This document shows positions 25,308-39,223 of a DNA stretch of 64,000 bases, piece by piece. The position numbers and the translations under genes were made by a program. The notes under the pieces were generated by a model, which did not search any database, had not been told where the DNA came from, and was given only the letters and a program-made list of their open reading frames with translations. Where the stretch lies: NCBI GenBank assembly GCA_905182985.1, contig CAJJDN010000056.1, positions 491,908-555,907 on the forward strand. The letters run 5' to 3'. The DNA comes from Paramecium sonneborni (taxonomy: Eukaryota; Ciliophora; Oligohymenophorea; Peniculida; Parameciidae). Every line of letters begins with the position of its first letter. Positions within the stretch are counted from its first letter, which is position 1.

Positions 25308-26333
25308 AAGATAAATTAACATATAAAATTAGAATTATAATAAATTCATCTATGAAAATCCTATTTAATTTTTGATCTACTAACCTACTATTTTGTTAAA
25401 TGCTCTTATGCAAGAGAGATTTATTGATATTAATGAGCTAAAAGGAATAGAATTTATTAGTAAAGATCCTTCCTAAGAATGAAAGAGCAGAAATGGATGG
25501 CTATTTTATTAACATATTTTGTTATAGATTATGAGTGTCAATATAATGCATTCTAAAAGCCCTGCAACTTTATCAAATGAAGTTATTTGTTATATAAGTA
25601 TAAAATCGAATTTAAATATATTCTAATAACGAATGATATTTTGCCTGAATGCTTTATATGATAGAGTAAGGTAATAAAAATTGTTGTACAAATAATAGGT
25701 TGAATAGTAAGAAGATCTAGAAATATTATTTTAAGAGATGGAAGTTTTTTATGAAGCTACAAAAAATATATAAGTTTATTAATAATAAGAAAGATAGAAT
25801 CCTTCAAATCAAAACAAAACATTCTTTTATTTTACAGGAATTACCATGTGTTAAAGAGGTTATGTTTGTCTATTCCTGATTAAATTTAATCCATTTTAGA
25901 TATTTTCTTATCCAAAGTTTTTTCAAAGCATAGAAACTTATTGCTAATTTAATTTATTGTTTTTAATTAAGACTTAAAGAGTGTAACAAGAGAAATTTAT
26001 TTACCAATAATAAACCTTAAATTATCAGAAAAGTTTAGCAATTTTGGTTCTTGTGATAAAAACATCCAATAATATAAGATAGTTATGCTCTAATCATTTT
26101 TTTCTATTAAAGCAAATCTAAAACGAATCTTAAAATGGTAATTAAGCCTTCTAATATACCTTGCATAAAAATATTTTATGTTGTTTGATCTAATTAAGCC
26201 TAAAAGAGATATTTGAGAAAGTAGTAGTCTAATTATAAGGCACAAGAAGCTATTAATGATTAAAAACTCAAATAGTATTTCAATTATTGTTGAAGATAGA
26301 AATCTTGGAATATTTTATTCTCAAGTTTTTACA
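25308..26333. other. AT-rich region with no supportable gene
   Basis: May include the far end of the decayed gene to the left. No frame persists with convincing composition. Confidence 0.3.
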
Positions 26334-26759
26334 TCATCGTTTTTTTTCAATTAAATAAGGCTTTGAGTCTTTGCTATCAAAAACGTCAAGATCTGTAAAT
26401 TGATCTATCAAACCACATTCACTTATTTTAAAATTTACTATTATCAGACTATCATTTTCGTAATTATCGGCTACCATCACCAACTGCCTTTTATCATTTT
26501 GCTTAATTATTAATAATAATTTTAAGATTTTTACTCCAGATTCTTCAATTAATTGCAAGTATAATATTCTCTGGAATTCTGCAGAGGGCAAAACTATATA
26601 TTTAACATTACTATTTTTATTATGAAGTTATTTTTAAACATCTAATACAAAATCATTAGTCGTTTTTTTTTTAAATTATATTTATAATTTTAATGAGATA
26701 CTATAGTAGAAAAATTTTAAATGAGGTGTGGTTAAGATTAAATGAGAATCAATAAACAT
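26334..26759 (-). CDS. Hypothetical protein, 141 aa
   Basis: ATG at 26759 to TGA at 26334-26336, no internal stop. The second half is clearly protein-like, with balanced charge and alternating hydrophobics (YIVLPSAEFQRILYLQLIEE and QLVMVADNYENDSLIIVNFK). The first 45 residues are more AT-biased, so the true start may be later or an upstream intron may be present. It could be an alpha/beta domain remnant; no family recognised. It is isolated within gene-poor DNA, so it may be a remnant rather than a working gene. Confidence 0.45.
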
Positions 26760-27921
26760 ATCTAATTATTTGACAATAAATAATAGTAATTCCCCTTATG
26801 CAAACTTCAGTAAAATGTTTGATCCCATTGCAAATAAAGTACTTATAGGATATCTACTTGTTTTGCTTGTTAAAGCAGGAAGAGCTTATTGAGATACTTT
26901 GTTTTTTTAATTTTAGCCAGAGAGTTCATTCTAGTTAATTTATTATATTTTTTAGGCTAGGTAAGTGTTAGAATGCCATCTCATCATCAAGTTAGTTGTT
27001 TCAGGTATTCGGTGGCTTAGCCTGCTTGGTCACATTTTTCTTTGAATTTCAGGCCTTCTAATTCTTTTAACAGGGCATTCCTATTTTGAAAAACAATAAA
27101 CTCTTACTTTCTCTCAGGAGTTGTATGTAACATAGAAGTTAATAACAACTTGCTGATAAATTTATAATTACATACTTTAAGAATTATCTATTTGATACAA
27201 ATTATTTTTATGATATACTTTATCTTATTTTTTCTTTGATCTTTTGAGGAGTAGATTTAAGTTGATGTCTTAATCTGCACTCCTTGTTTCTAAATTAGAA
27301 ATATAAATACCCATTCAATTTGAAAAGGCAGTATTCAACTATTTTGACATTATACTCGCTTACCTATCTCTATATGTTTTATTTAGACCAATAAAAGTGT
27401 TCCATTATCATCATTTTTTTTTGAACTCTTTATTTTTTAAAATGGTACAAAATTTACTGCAAAGGAAATAATATTCTAACTTTGATACCTTTACTTTAAA
27501 ATAAATTACAAGGATTATTTACATAACAAGGAATTTTTTAAATTATATGAACATAGACTAAAAATTTTAGTTAGATAAATCCTCTTGGGTTAATAATATA
27601 AAAGCCATAACTAAATAGAAAATTTATTACAAGAAAATTAAAGTTCTCTTACATTCCCAGCAATAAATGTTATTGGAACTATTAATACTGATAGATATTA
27701 TTAAGAAAGAAAAATAAAAAACCTTTTAATGTATAAAATCTGAATATCGACCAAAATGCAAAACTATAGGTTTATGAAAGGGGAAGAGGAGTAACTATTC
27801 TTCTTACAAGAAATTGACTCATACTGGAAATACTATTAATTCAATCAATTTTATATAAACTTAGATGATAAGATCTAAGATCTCAATAGTGTGTGGTAAC
27901 ATTGTTTAATTATCAAATTGA
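26760..27921. other. AT-rich region, no gene recognised
   Basis: Only a few protein-like phrases appear just before 27922 (around 27780-27900), possibly the eroded 5' part of the next pseudogene. Confidence 0.3.
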
Positions 27922-28896
27922 TTTCTGCTTTTCTTATTTTGGAAAATTAAGGATTATAATTTTGCAGATGAATCTATTGATCTAGCTAACAAAACGCAAA
28001 ATGCCATCCTATTGGTTATAGTAGGAAACTTAGAGTTTATTAACATTAACATAACCGAAGATACTTATAATAACTTTAGAAATATACCTTCTACCAATGA
28101 AATTTATCTGGGAAATAAGGCTTACGATATTAAAACTAAAGTAGAATAGAATACCAAAAAATATCCAAAATTAATTATCGTTGTTAATTATTAGTAAAAT
28201 ATAGTTTAATACAACTAAGCCTATTAGTAATAAAATAATAACATTATAGCAAAATAGTGGGCTCAAAATTATTTTAGTATGCTGAATCAATCAATGGTAA
28301 TGGTAAAAAAAGTACTTCTATATACTATTTATTTGTTCATTTTATATGCAAGTAGGAATTAAAGTGATGATTGCTCCTTGCGATTAAATCTGATTTTGAA
28401 TGTATTGCCTGTAGAGCAATGACTGAATTACTACAAGTAGATTATGTAATCACTTACAAATTAAAAATGAATTAACAAAAATAATTAATTAATCAGCTCC
28501 AGCATATTCTACTTTTTATAGATGATATAATTGGTCAAAAATATATGGTACTCAATAGCGAAGGCAATTATAAGTATATTAGACAAATATTGCTTACCAA
28601 TATAATTAAATAGAAGTTTATGAAGGTTAATATTATAATATTAATTATCATAAATTGCTTTTGGAGTTATTATTGATATAGCTTCTATGATTTAAGTAAG
28701 TAGTTATATAGATTCGGTATGTTTCCCTAATTAAAAAATTCTCGTTAATTAATAATCAATTCGCATATAATTTCTAAAGTATAATAAATAGGTAAAAAGT
28801 ATAATTAGCCAACACTAAAGATAAAAAAATATATTATAAATATTGTTGTGTTAAGTTTTTAAATTTTAGCCTATTTGTGTTGTTCTTTAATACTGA
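27922..28896 (+). pseudogene. Frame-shifted remnant of an unrecognised protein
   Basis: Three successive overlapping plus-strand frames each carry good protein sequence, then break. 27922-28422 (167 codons) includes DYNFADESIDLANKTQNAIL and NEIYLGNKAYDIKTKVEQ. 28386-28676 (97 codons) includes SDFECIACRAMTELLQVDY and IDDIIGQKYMVLNSEGNY. From about 28663 to the TGA at 28894-28896 comes GVIIDIASMIQVSSYIDSV. The order suggests one gene with two small indels. The Cys pair and beta-rich pattern suggest a secreted or extracellular domain, but I cannot name it. Confidence 0.55.
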
Positions 28897-29762
28897 TTTC
28901 TAATATTTTTGATAAGTAATTTGATTTTGTTCTACTGGCTTTTCTTTGTATTAAGTATTTCAAAAGTAGCTGTTTAAAACATTTTTAGCAACTTCCTTCA
29001 TCGTATTTTAAAAAATATGTCTGGATACATAAATTAATAAAAATTCAAATAGGTTACACTAAACTCAGTAAAGTTGAATAAATTTCTCACCAATAACAAA
29101 ATTAATTTTCCAAAATTTTCTCCTAAAAATATACAGGGTTTATTTCTTTTATGTTTTTTCGTTGTTATAGTAGATACAGCAAATCTTTATTATGTCTTTA
29201 TTCATAAAGCTAATACCTTAATTTGAGATATTGGGTGATGGATAGTATGAGATAGAAAAATTATAAAAGTTTGTACATAATCTTTTGTAACTATAATATT
29301 TCTTCCCTCTTTGATCAGTGTGTTGTAAATTAAAATGATTTGATAGTTTTTTAAAATTGAAATAGAAGTAATTTATAACAAATTTTTAGTTTAAGAAAAC
29401 TTTTTAATTATCTCATGTTATAATCAATTAATGGAAGATGTATGTGAATAAAGAATGTTATAATAATAATAATCAAAATAATGTTAGTTAACTCCAGAAC
29501 TATTTTATAGTTTATAAATGATCATAAATTAAAAATAATTTAATTGATAATTATGTGTATGGAAGTAAGGATTATATTTCGATCCAAATTATAATAAATG
29601 AAAAGAATTTTATAATTAAGAGGTGTATAATTATGGAAAAACGTATCAATAAATTGAAAAATGTTTTATCTTCATTTTCAATAAATTTGATTGTTAAGAT
29701 TATTATATTAACTAATCATTTCATTTTATTTAATCTTGTATATCATTCTAATTTAATTTTGA
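28897..29762. other. AT-rich region, nothing recognised
   Basis: No persistent protein-like frame. Short open frames such as 29555-29773 (+) look like chance products of the AT-rich sequence. Confidence 0.35.
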
Positions 29763-30179
29763 ATTGCACTTAATCTATATATAGCTATTATTAAATAATT
29801 AATTTTATGTATAGATGGTGACACATATATCATAACACATAATTATGAATTATAAAATGTATTCGAAGCCCATTCAAGAAATGTAAAGTATACATAAAAA
29901 TTCATTATTAAAAAAAGCGGATATAATATCGAAGTTGAAAATTAATTATTAGAAGTTGGAGTTAATGGATGCCTTAATTGTTTATGTAATATAGGGTGTT
30001 ATTACAGTGAAATTCTTTGTTAATCCACTTTTGAAGATGGAATTTAATTTTTAGGTGAATAATATAATGAATAAACTTTTGCCATCCTAAAATTAAGTTA
30101 AAATTTTTCAATAATTTTAATGTCTAATTATTATATTTTAAAAATTTAGTTTAATATACAAGAAGAGGCATTTCTTTGA
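29763..30179 (+). pseudogene. Coding remnant, 138 codons, no start codon
   Basis: Open between TGA 29760-29762 and TGA 30177-30179. The composition is protein-like (DGDTYIITHNYELQNVFEAH, then VGVNGCLNCLCNIGCYYSEI, with a run of cysteines). No ATG-led start and no continuation found. The Cys-rich centre would suit an extracellular protein. It may be another piece of the family at 27922-28896, since both lie on the same strand 0.9 kb apart. Confidence 0.4.
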
Positions 30180-30723
30180 ATAAAATTTTAATATTTAGAT
30201 TTTATTATTTCAAAAGAGTGCATCTCATCATTCAAAAGTTAATAAATAAATTTCTCTTTCTAATATGGTAGCCCATATACATGAAAATTTTTGATAATTT
30301 ATATTAGTAAAATTAATAAGAATTACATAAAGCAATTTAAGCTTCCAATCAATAAATTAACAAAAATATCATGACCCGCTCAAAATAAGATCCAGAATAA
30401 ATCCAATTATGAGTTTAAGAAAAAACAAAAGATTTTAGTCAAGCACCTTGCTTAATTTTAAATTCAAGACTTTACTTTTACTAATGAAAATCATCATTAA
30501 ATTACTATTAGATTATAGTTTACTCCAAAAATGAATACAGAATCCTTACCTTCAATAATAAATTGAAACTCAATTAATTATAGAGTTTTTTTTATCCATA
30601 ATAAAATTTCTATTCATATTCATAATTATCCATATTTGAATTAAGATTATTATTCTATATTGTCAAATTATAATTAATTGATATAATTTGAAATATATCT
30701 TGACTCCTTAGATAAAATAATGA

Positions 30724-31059
30724 TCAAGGATAGCAAAAATAATTACCGATTCCAATTTTCAATCTATATAATAAATTTACGGACTCAAAAGTTCAAAATC
30801 ATCATTTTTAGGTATGACTAAAAATTCAGCATTTGATTTGGATGTAGGATGCGTTAAGAAGATAAAAACTATAATGATGTAATATTCCAATTGTTCAGTT
30901 GCTTCAAATGAAATTTTATATTTCATCTAAATAAAAATAAATTACATCGAAGTTTTAAAGAGTAACAAATGCTTTCAATAAGTTTAATAATAACGTATTA
31001 TCGTCTTAGATTTTAAATTCAAAGGCATCCGTCTAACTTATAAATAAAATGATATCTGA
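30724..31059 (+). pseudogene. Coding remnant, 111 codons
   Basis: Open between TGA 30721-30723 and TGA 31057-31059, with protein-like sequence (FLGMTKNSAFDLDVGCVKKI, then QYSNCSVASNEILYFIQIKI and QQRIIVLDFKFKGIRLTYK). Only an internal ATG is available. Family not recognised; probably one exon-sized piece of a decayed gene. Confidence 0.35.
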
Positions 31060-33765
31060 TTATAAAATCTATCCAATTTCTAACAAGCCAACTTTAATTT
31101 CATAATCCCATTTTTTCACATTTTATTTTGATAATAAAATAAATTTAGAGTAGAAATAAATTGTATAGCCCAATTTTCAAAAAATGCCATTAAACCTTTT
31201 ATTCATACTATCACAACTTTGCAATAATAGGTTGTATTATCTTTGGATACGAAAAAGAGAAAGGAATTTAAAGGATTTTCATACTTGGAACAAGAAGTGA
31301 TCATTTTTTTATTCTAATTATTTATAAATAACGCACTGATTTAGTTAAATTAAAATTTGAATAGGTGATTACAATTGATTTTTAAAAAGGGATGACAGAA
31401 TTATAATTTTATTTAATCAAGCATTAATTGTAGTTATATAAAATTTAGCAGGTAATCAATTTCTAAATTAAGGATGTCTGGAACCCATTTGGATTAGATG
31501 TTCTAATTTTTTGATCAGAAAGATTTTAACATCAATATCAATTTATTTAATTTAATTACTATTATATGATTATTTATTACAATCCAAAAAATAAATGAAA
31601 AAGGATTCAATATTGTTGCATTTTTTAAAATAAGAGGACATATATATGTACCTATTATTAATGGAATAAATATTAATATATCTATTGTTTAATTGTTATT
31701 AATTATTTTTCTATCAATTTTATGTAAAAATAATATAAATTCTTTCCCCTCTATATTTTACCTACGTTTTTAATAAATAATTGATTTTATATTAAGAATT
31801 TGTTAATTAAATTTAAAAATTGAATATCTCATATTTAATTGAAATAATATTGACTGATATTATTTTAAAAATCAAATTAATTATTTATAATTTGTTAAAT
31901 TAAATTTATAAGATAAAGAGAGATTATGGCATAAGTGCCACAATCCCTGATGGCATCGATGTGATGTGGAACTATTTATTAATTATTCTAATTCAGCTCA
32001 TCCATCATCTATTCACACAGAAAAAGGGATTAGATCGTAGGATAGTTTAGAATGGTTCAATTATTTTGATAAAATTTGAATCTTTGCTCTAATAGTAGTT
32101 CAAAATTTAAAGGGTAGTATCAGATATTCAAACTCAAACAGAAATCTTTTCCACATACTCTATCTATTCACATACTTAGCTTGCACAAGAGAGATTATCT
32201 AATTTATTATACTTTTTTTGTTTCCAATATCCAAAAACTTTTTTTTTTAATAATTTATATTTCAATTTTTTACCATGATTCATTGTTTTCGGTGGTGTGG
32301 TATGAATTTTTCTTATAGTCATTGAAGTAACCAAATTCTTAATAAAATACAAAACTCCCCACTCTGATTTTCAAAGTAGCAAGCTTTGTGATATAAAATT
32401 TTTTAAGTGCAATATCATATATGAATTTTATATTAGACCTTCTCTATAATTAAATAAGTGAATTATTTTTGAATATTAACAAGAAAGCAAAATAAACCCC
32501 GAATATTACTACCACTTCTTAAATTGAGAGCAAATATATTTATTATAATCAGGTTCAAAATATAAAGTTTAGAATTTAGCCTATATAAGCTGAATAATAG
32601 ACTACAATTCTTAAAATTATAATAAAAGAAATTTCTAGCAGGATTTTTTTTAAATACTAATTTTTTTATTAAAAGAAGAATAATAAGTAGAAAAGAAAGA
32701 GAAAGATTTGAATATTTCTTTATAATATATATAAATTAAATTCTAGCATTCTTTTGAAACTTTTTATCGAAATATATCAACTAAACAGCTTTCTCGAAAA
32801 AATCTTTTGAGTAAAAATATTAATGTATTTAGGGATGTTTTTGAATAAGCTTTTCAAAATAAACCTTTGCTTTAATTCAACTTCCTCTAAAATTGAAAAG
32901 ATATTTTTTTTAAGAAGCTATAACCTATGATTGAGTTCACAACATGAGATCCTCCATCTGAATCTATCAATACATGTTCGTACATTGATATATTTTATCT
33001 CTTTATAATTAAATATATTTAATTAATTCAACAATATTGTAAAATGTTTAACTGTCCAATTCAAATACAATTAAATTAGTTTTACTTTGAATTGAGGCAA
33101 TATGAGGTGCTTGATATTTTAATTAATATAATGTATAAATTTGATTCAAAATAGAATTTGTTATCCAAACAATCTAGATTCCATGATTTCTTCAATTTAT
33201 ATAATCAATTTTGATTTATAAATAATATATTTTTGAGATTTCGTTCATTAACTGCTATTGATAACTCTACATGATATAATGAAAAGTATCAATAAAATAA
33301 TATAATTCTTTAAAAAATAGATGTAATTTAAATTCCTCATGCTTTGAAGAATCCATAACAATATTAAGGAAATTTAAGGAAAATGAAATGGACTCTTTCA
33401 TTTAAAAAGAGATAATATTTGCTAATGCAACTTTATTCTTTATTGCTAATATTTATATGTCCAGTATTGTTCAATCGAAGAAATTAAACCTCTTTTAAGG
33501 TAGCTAAAATAGAATTTTTTTTCTAAAAGGACAATTCCAGTTTTATGATATTTATTCTTGAAGTTCATAAATATTGTATTTTTATGTAATTGATAAGGCA
33601 ATAAATATGAATATAGAGAGAATAAGGTTTCTTTAATTAAAAGTTTTATAATTGGAATATCATTAGATCATTTAGCTTATATGCCTAATAAATTTTTCAT
33701 TATAAATATTTAAATTAGCTTTAATAATATTGATGCTTAACTCTTCCTATATATGAAGATAATCT
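31060..33765. other. AT-rich region, nothing recognised
   Basis: Very AT-rich with scattered slightly GC-richer patches (around 31930-32050 and 32270-32310). No frame held up. No terminal repeats of a transposon were evident by eye. Confidence 0.3.
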
Positions 33766-34567
33766 TCAATTAGGACTTATCTTTTTGTAAATTTGTAGAA
33801 TTTCTTATGCATAGATATTATTGATATGATTTTATCTATTTTACATAACTCTCAACCTCTTTACAAGGATAATTTCATTTGTAAAATAGTTTGAGATTAT
33901 AACCAATTATTGGTTAATCTATCTATATTTTACTTTTTTGCTCTTCTTTTCTATAACTAATAACTCATTTAGCATTTAATTATCTATTACATTCAGTATT
34001 TCTTAATTTCCTTGGCTATAAAGAATATCAGGGTCTTGAAATTCTTAATTAAAATTGCTCATTAGATATTCCATCAATTTATTGATGCTTAAGTAATTTA
34101 ATTAACTCCTTTCAATGATCGAAATCAACTCTTTATTTGATTTTGCTGAGCTAAATCTAGTATACACCAGACATCTGAGATTAGTTCTAAACTAAGATTT
34201 ATTATTTTCACTTTTTTGCACAATTATCTATTAAATCATTACCAATTACTTGTTTCATCTTGACCATAAAATAATCTATTGTTTCTAATTGCTTAAATAC
34301 TATTATTTTTATTGAATCTTTGGACATCAACAGCACATCAGATTCTCTGTCTATAAGGATATTTGTGATAAAATATATGAACTAGTTTCCTACTTAGAAT
34401 TATGAATTTTCATTTAACTAAAGATAGTCTCTTTTTTATTTTTTTTCTATTCCAAACCATTTTATTAATTTTTAGGAATTGTCAATAAAAATTTTGGTAA
34501 AAAGAAGGTTTGAATTTTCATTTAACCTCACATCCCTTTTCTTGGCTTCCTGAAAATCAAAAGTCAT
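33766..34567 (-). pseudogene. Frame-shifted remnant of a helical protein
   Basis: Minus-strand ATG at 34567 opens 119 residues to TGA 34208-34210 (MTFDFQEAKKRDVRLNEN, then NILIDRESDVLLMSKDSI). The sequence then continues after a shift of one or two bases (KIINLSLELISDVWCILDLA) and again in a third frame from about 34132 to TGA 33766-33768 (ELISIIERSQLNYLSINKLM, then QEFQDPDILYSQGNQEILNV). The continuity of alpha-helical leucine-rich sequence across frames argues for one gene with two indels. The style resembles helical repeats of large channel or signalling proteins, but I cannot assign it. Confidence 0.55.
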
Positions 34568-35751
34568 TCTTATGAAAAACTGATTATTGGAGATCAAAAA
34601 TATTAATTTTTTTTATGCTAAAAATATATTCATATTACTTTTATTATTCTTGGATCATTATTTTAATTCTAAAAATAAAATTATATTTTTGAAATCAACC
34701 AGAAATGAGCATGTTTTCACATCAGAATTAACTTCCTATTTAAATCTTTATTATCTAACATTAACTTACTTATGTATCCAATAACTTCTATGAATAATCA
34801 ACCACAGCCATTTCTTTGGAATTCTATGAATTTTAACAAATTCCACTAATGAAGCCATTTAAGGAAGGAAAATATTTATAGATCTTTAAAATTATTTTAA
34901 TTGTTAAACTTTATTTAGACACAGGTTCAAATATTTTCGTCATATTTGTTATCTCAAAGATTTAAAAAAATTATTTGATGTAATGTTCATTTCATTCTCC
35001 TCAGTAATAATCGAATTAACCAAAAATGTTAACAAATTTTTCGATTCAATATAAATTTCAATTTTAATACTATTCTTTGTAAAAGAATGAACTTTTAAAA
35101 TTATCTAATATGAATCAAAATAAATAATAAATCATACTAACTCTCATATAATATAATTTGAATAATTCTATATAGTGCTTTCAAAATCTTTTGGACCTTT
35201 TGTGATGTGTAAATATAGATTTTTGGAACTATTTAGATTAATGTTATAATCTGTCACCATTTCTTTTGCAACTAATGAACTTCTAATAAAATGCTCAATC
35301 ATCTATTGGTAATTCTATTCAGCAATGATATTCTATAAATGACTATTTATACTGTTAACACATCCTCAATGCCAAGCAAATACTTATTTTAGTACCTTTA
35401 TCTGTAAAAGCATATATTCAATTCTCAATACTTTATCGCTCCTTATATCAATTCATTTTAGATCATGTAAAAAATTCCTTTATTTATATTCCTTTAAAAC
35501 AAATAAGAAGAATTGATTCATTTTTAATTTTAAAGTTAAGGTAAATAATTTGTTAAATAGAATTACAAACCTTATGTATAATTTTATTTGTTTGGTTATT
35601 GGAGAACATACATAAGGGCGTAAAGATTTGTGATTAATTCATAGTTGTTAAATAATTTAAAGAATGATTATTTTCTATATATAGGCTTTTATTTTTTCAA
35701 TCTTTAACCTGATGAAGTCATTTATTTTTTTATTTTTTAGATTTATTCCTC
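34568..35751. other. AT-rich region with eroded minus-strand fragments
   Basis: Short protein-like phrases occur on the minus strand around 34690-34860 (for example MAVVDYSQKLLDTQVSQ) in shifting frames. They may be an upstream part of the gene decayed at 33766-34567. Nothing else recognised. Confidence 0.3.
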
Positions 35752-36588
35752 TCAAATTAGATTCCAGAATTTCTAATAAATTAAGAATATTTGTACACAA
35801 ATTTTGTCTAATTCTTAGAATATTGATTTTAGACAGTAAACATGAAGTTCTTAAACTTTGGATTTGTGCAAATTTGAGAAATAGTACTGCAGTTTAAAAT
35901 TTATTTTTGGCGATTCTTCATTGTAATTTCTTGCATGATTTTTCAGCTGTTTTCTTTTCTGCTTCTTCATTACTATGTTCTTTTGTGCATCTTTAAGACT
36001 TACGTCTTCTAAATCTTTGCCTGAAAAAATATTTTTTATTAGTTGTCTGATCGTATAATTATTCATATTTTAAGCATATAACTTTATTTATTTAATGTAT
36101 TTCAATTTCAGCTAATCCTGTTATTATTTATATATAATCATAAAATTTCATTCTTTATCAGGTCTAAAAAAAACTCTTTCTCTGATTGAATATGTTAGAA
36201 TGATATTTTGCGCTTTATAACCCATTCTTTTTCCTTCAGTTTTTCCTCTAAAAACTTTAAATACATTTTTAGATATTCCAAAAAAAATTACAGCTTATTA
36301 CATATCTTTATTAGAGCAACAAAATATTTTCTTTTGTCTTTGCAATTGTTTTTTCACTGCATCTTCAAACCATTAGTCTATAGCATAAGCAATAATGAGA
36401 CTTCTTTTAAACAATATCATTTTTCCCTTTATTAAAACCTTTTTTATAATCCTGATGATATTTCTTATATAGTATTCATCCTCATTTTCATCTGCTATCT
36501 CTTCATCAATTCTTGATAACTTATAGTTATTTGGATTACCAATTTTAGGGATTAATAAATCCAACTAAGAATTTTTTATCACTTACAT
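35752..36588 (-). pseudogene. Unrecognised gene, 279 codons, split by one in-frame TGA
   Basis: Minus-strand ATG at 36588 opens 146 residues (includes LSRIDEEIADENEDEYYIRN, FEDAVKKQLQRQKKIFCCS, FRGKTEGKRMGYKAQNIIL) to TGA 36148-36150. The same frame resumes directly after that TGA. From ATG 36066 it runs another 104 residues to TGA 35752-35754 (SGKDLEDVSLKDAQKNIVMK, then basic residues). Either two adjacent small ORFs happen to be in phase, or one gene carries a single nonsense codon. Basic, Lys/Arg-rich stretches suggest nucleic-acid or cytoskeletal contact. No family recognised. Confidence 0.45.
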
Positions 36589-36696
36589 TATTTAAGTTGA
36601 TTAATATACTATACACTTTAAAACTTAATGCTAATTTAGATAAATTAAATTATCTTTCCTATCTTTTAACTTCTATTTATTCATTATTTTTCTTTT

Positions 36697-36998
36697 NNNN
36701 NNNNNNNNNNNNNNNNNNNNNNNNNNNNNNNNNNNNNNNNNNNNNNNNNNNNNNNNNNNNNNNNNNNNNNNNNNNNNNNNNNNNNNNNNNNNNNNNNNNN
36801 NNNNNNNNNNNNNNNNNNNNNNNNNNNNNNNNNNNNNNNNNNNNNNNNNNNNNNNNNNNNNNNNNNNNNNNNNNNNNNNNNNNNNNNNNNNNNNNNNNNN
36901 NNNNNNNNNNNNNNNNNNNNNNNNNNNNNNNNNNNNNNNNNNNNNNNNNNNNNNNNNNNNNNNNNNNNNNNNNNNNNNNNNNNNNNNNNNNNNNNNNN
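36697..36998. other. Assembly gap, 302 N
   Basis: Run of N. The sequences on the two sides do not obviously repeat each other, unlike at the gaps near 20.9 and 48.5 kb. Confidence 0.97.
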
Positions 36999-39223
36999 CA
37001 TTAGGTTGAGAGTAGAAATATTGAATATTTCTTTATTATTTAATTGTAATTTCTATTCAATTTTATATTGTCTAAACATCTCTTTTTTTCTATTTAAACA
37101 ATATCATTAAAATAACCTATCACAAATTTTGATAATTTAATATTTATTTTTATCTTAATTTATAACCCTTATTATAATTCTTAAAACTGATCTCATATTT
37201 TTTATATTATATAAGATATCAAGGTTATAAAAGTTTAATTTGATCAAATATGAGAAAAAATCATTAATTTATTTGATTAATTAATTTTTAATTATTTAAT
37301 TTTATCAAGATCAATAATTGATATAAATAATATTCTTTATTATGTTAGGGAAAATTTAATTGAATCCCTCCCGTTTATAATTTAATTATCATTTGTTCTA
37401 AATTACACCATTAAATATAACGAATTTTCTTGCTATTATAATAAATATAGTAATAATTTAGTAGGTTTATTAAGATTTATAAACTAATTTAAATCTACAG
37501 TAAAAATGATAACAGAAAAATAAATTTTTATTTTATCAAAAAATAATTACAAAAGCATAGTTTGCTCAGCGAAACATCATCAGCAACTTTTTAAAGAAAG
37601 TTATGTAATGAAATCAACAATTATTATATTAGATCATTAAAGATTAATAAGAAATTGATTAAAAATCATAGAGGCAATTCTAACATGGAGCAATTGATCT
37701 TGAAAACAAATTAAAAATAATCAAATTTAAATAGGAATATTAAATAAAAATCAGATGTTAAAGATAGTTCCAATATAAGATGTATTTGGTAAATAATTTT
37801 AATAGTATGGCAAGCAAAATTTTATCATATAATTTAGAATTTTAAAGCAAAGATTTTATCTTCACTTTAAGAATCTACTCCTTTAAATATAAACTTTTAA
37901 CATTATGTAGTCATCTTTAATTAGACTATTAAAATAGTATTTCATAAATAATAAATAAAGATCAACTCAGCTAAGGTGTACAATAGTTAAATTATATTCA
38001 TACTTTACATTTTACTTAGGAAAAGCTTCATTTTAAAAATATTATGATATAAAATACGTTATTGCTAAATAAATGGTCTGAATTAGAATAATCAGTGTGT
38101 GATAGTTGAAAATGCCATAATTAATATTTAATTTAGATTATTAGATTATTAAAATTAATAAGATATCCTGAAATATAAAACATAACTTAATTTCATTAGA
38201 ATTAGATAACTTTAATAATAAATATTATTGATTATACTTAACTATTATATTTATTCGAAAGAAAAAGGTAAAAACAATTTAAAAAACTTTATAGTTTCAT
38301 TTATATATATAGGTGCTGAATGATATTCGAATTGTACCTAACCTACAGCAGGTTTATTATAGATAATGAATTATTGTACATCAAAATTGCCATCATAATA
38401 TCAAGTCTTCATGCTTTATCTCTCTTGATTAACGATTTTATAGGATGTTTTTATCAACTTGATATAATAATGTTAGTTAAAATTCAACTTTCAAAACAAT
38501 CTCAAATAATTATATAAGGTATTGTAGGGAAATTGAATTGAACAAGGAATTTACTTATTAAATTAAACAAGCTTTTAAATCAAATTTTAGACAGATAATA
38601 TATTATAAAATTTTATATCCATAGAAAATAGCAAATATTTGAATTATTATAAATCATAAATTAGAAAACAAAATAGAAGAGAATATTGTATTTTAAATAA
38701 AGACATTAAAAATAATAAATGTATGAATTAACCTTTCTAACTTTCAATAAATACTTTTCTTTATTTAGTCCACTTTAACAAAAGCAAAAATTCTTATTAA
38801 ATTGCAGCTAACAAATATAAACGAAAAAAAAGCATTGGAAGAATGAATAGGTAGAAAGATAAAACTAAATTAATAAAAATCAACCAAAATTAAAAAGAAA
38901 TTACTTCACTTCTCTTCCTTGAAACATCTCAACGATATGTATTCAAAAAAATCTTGAATACACTTAATCCATATTATATCGCTAAGCATTAATGTAATTT
39001 TTTAAGTTTGTTTTAGATGAAATTTAAGTTTCATTTTCTATTCTTCATTTATTGTTTTTTTTGTTGTTTATTTTTTGACTGTTGTAAGAAAATTAGATAA
39101 TTAATATTGATAAATAGATCTATTAGAAGGAGTCTAATAATAATCCAGAATATAATTAAGAACGAATTATTGCTCTTAATATTCTAGTCTGAAAAAATCA
39201 TAACAAGGTTAAAATAGACTTGA
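36999..39223. other. AT-rich region, nothing recognised
   Basis: Extremely AT-rich. Open frames are made of I, K, L, N and Q, as random sequence would give. No RNA gene or repeat recognised. Confidence 0.35.

Noticed and set aside
36597..37004. ORFs spanning the N runs at 36.7 and 51.6 kb
   Set aside because: They consist of unknown bases and carry no information.
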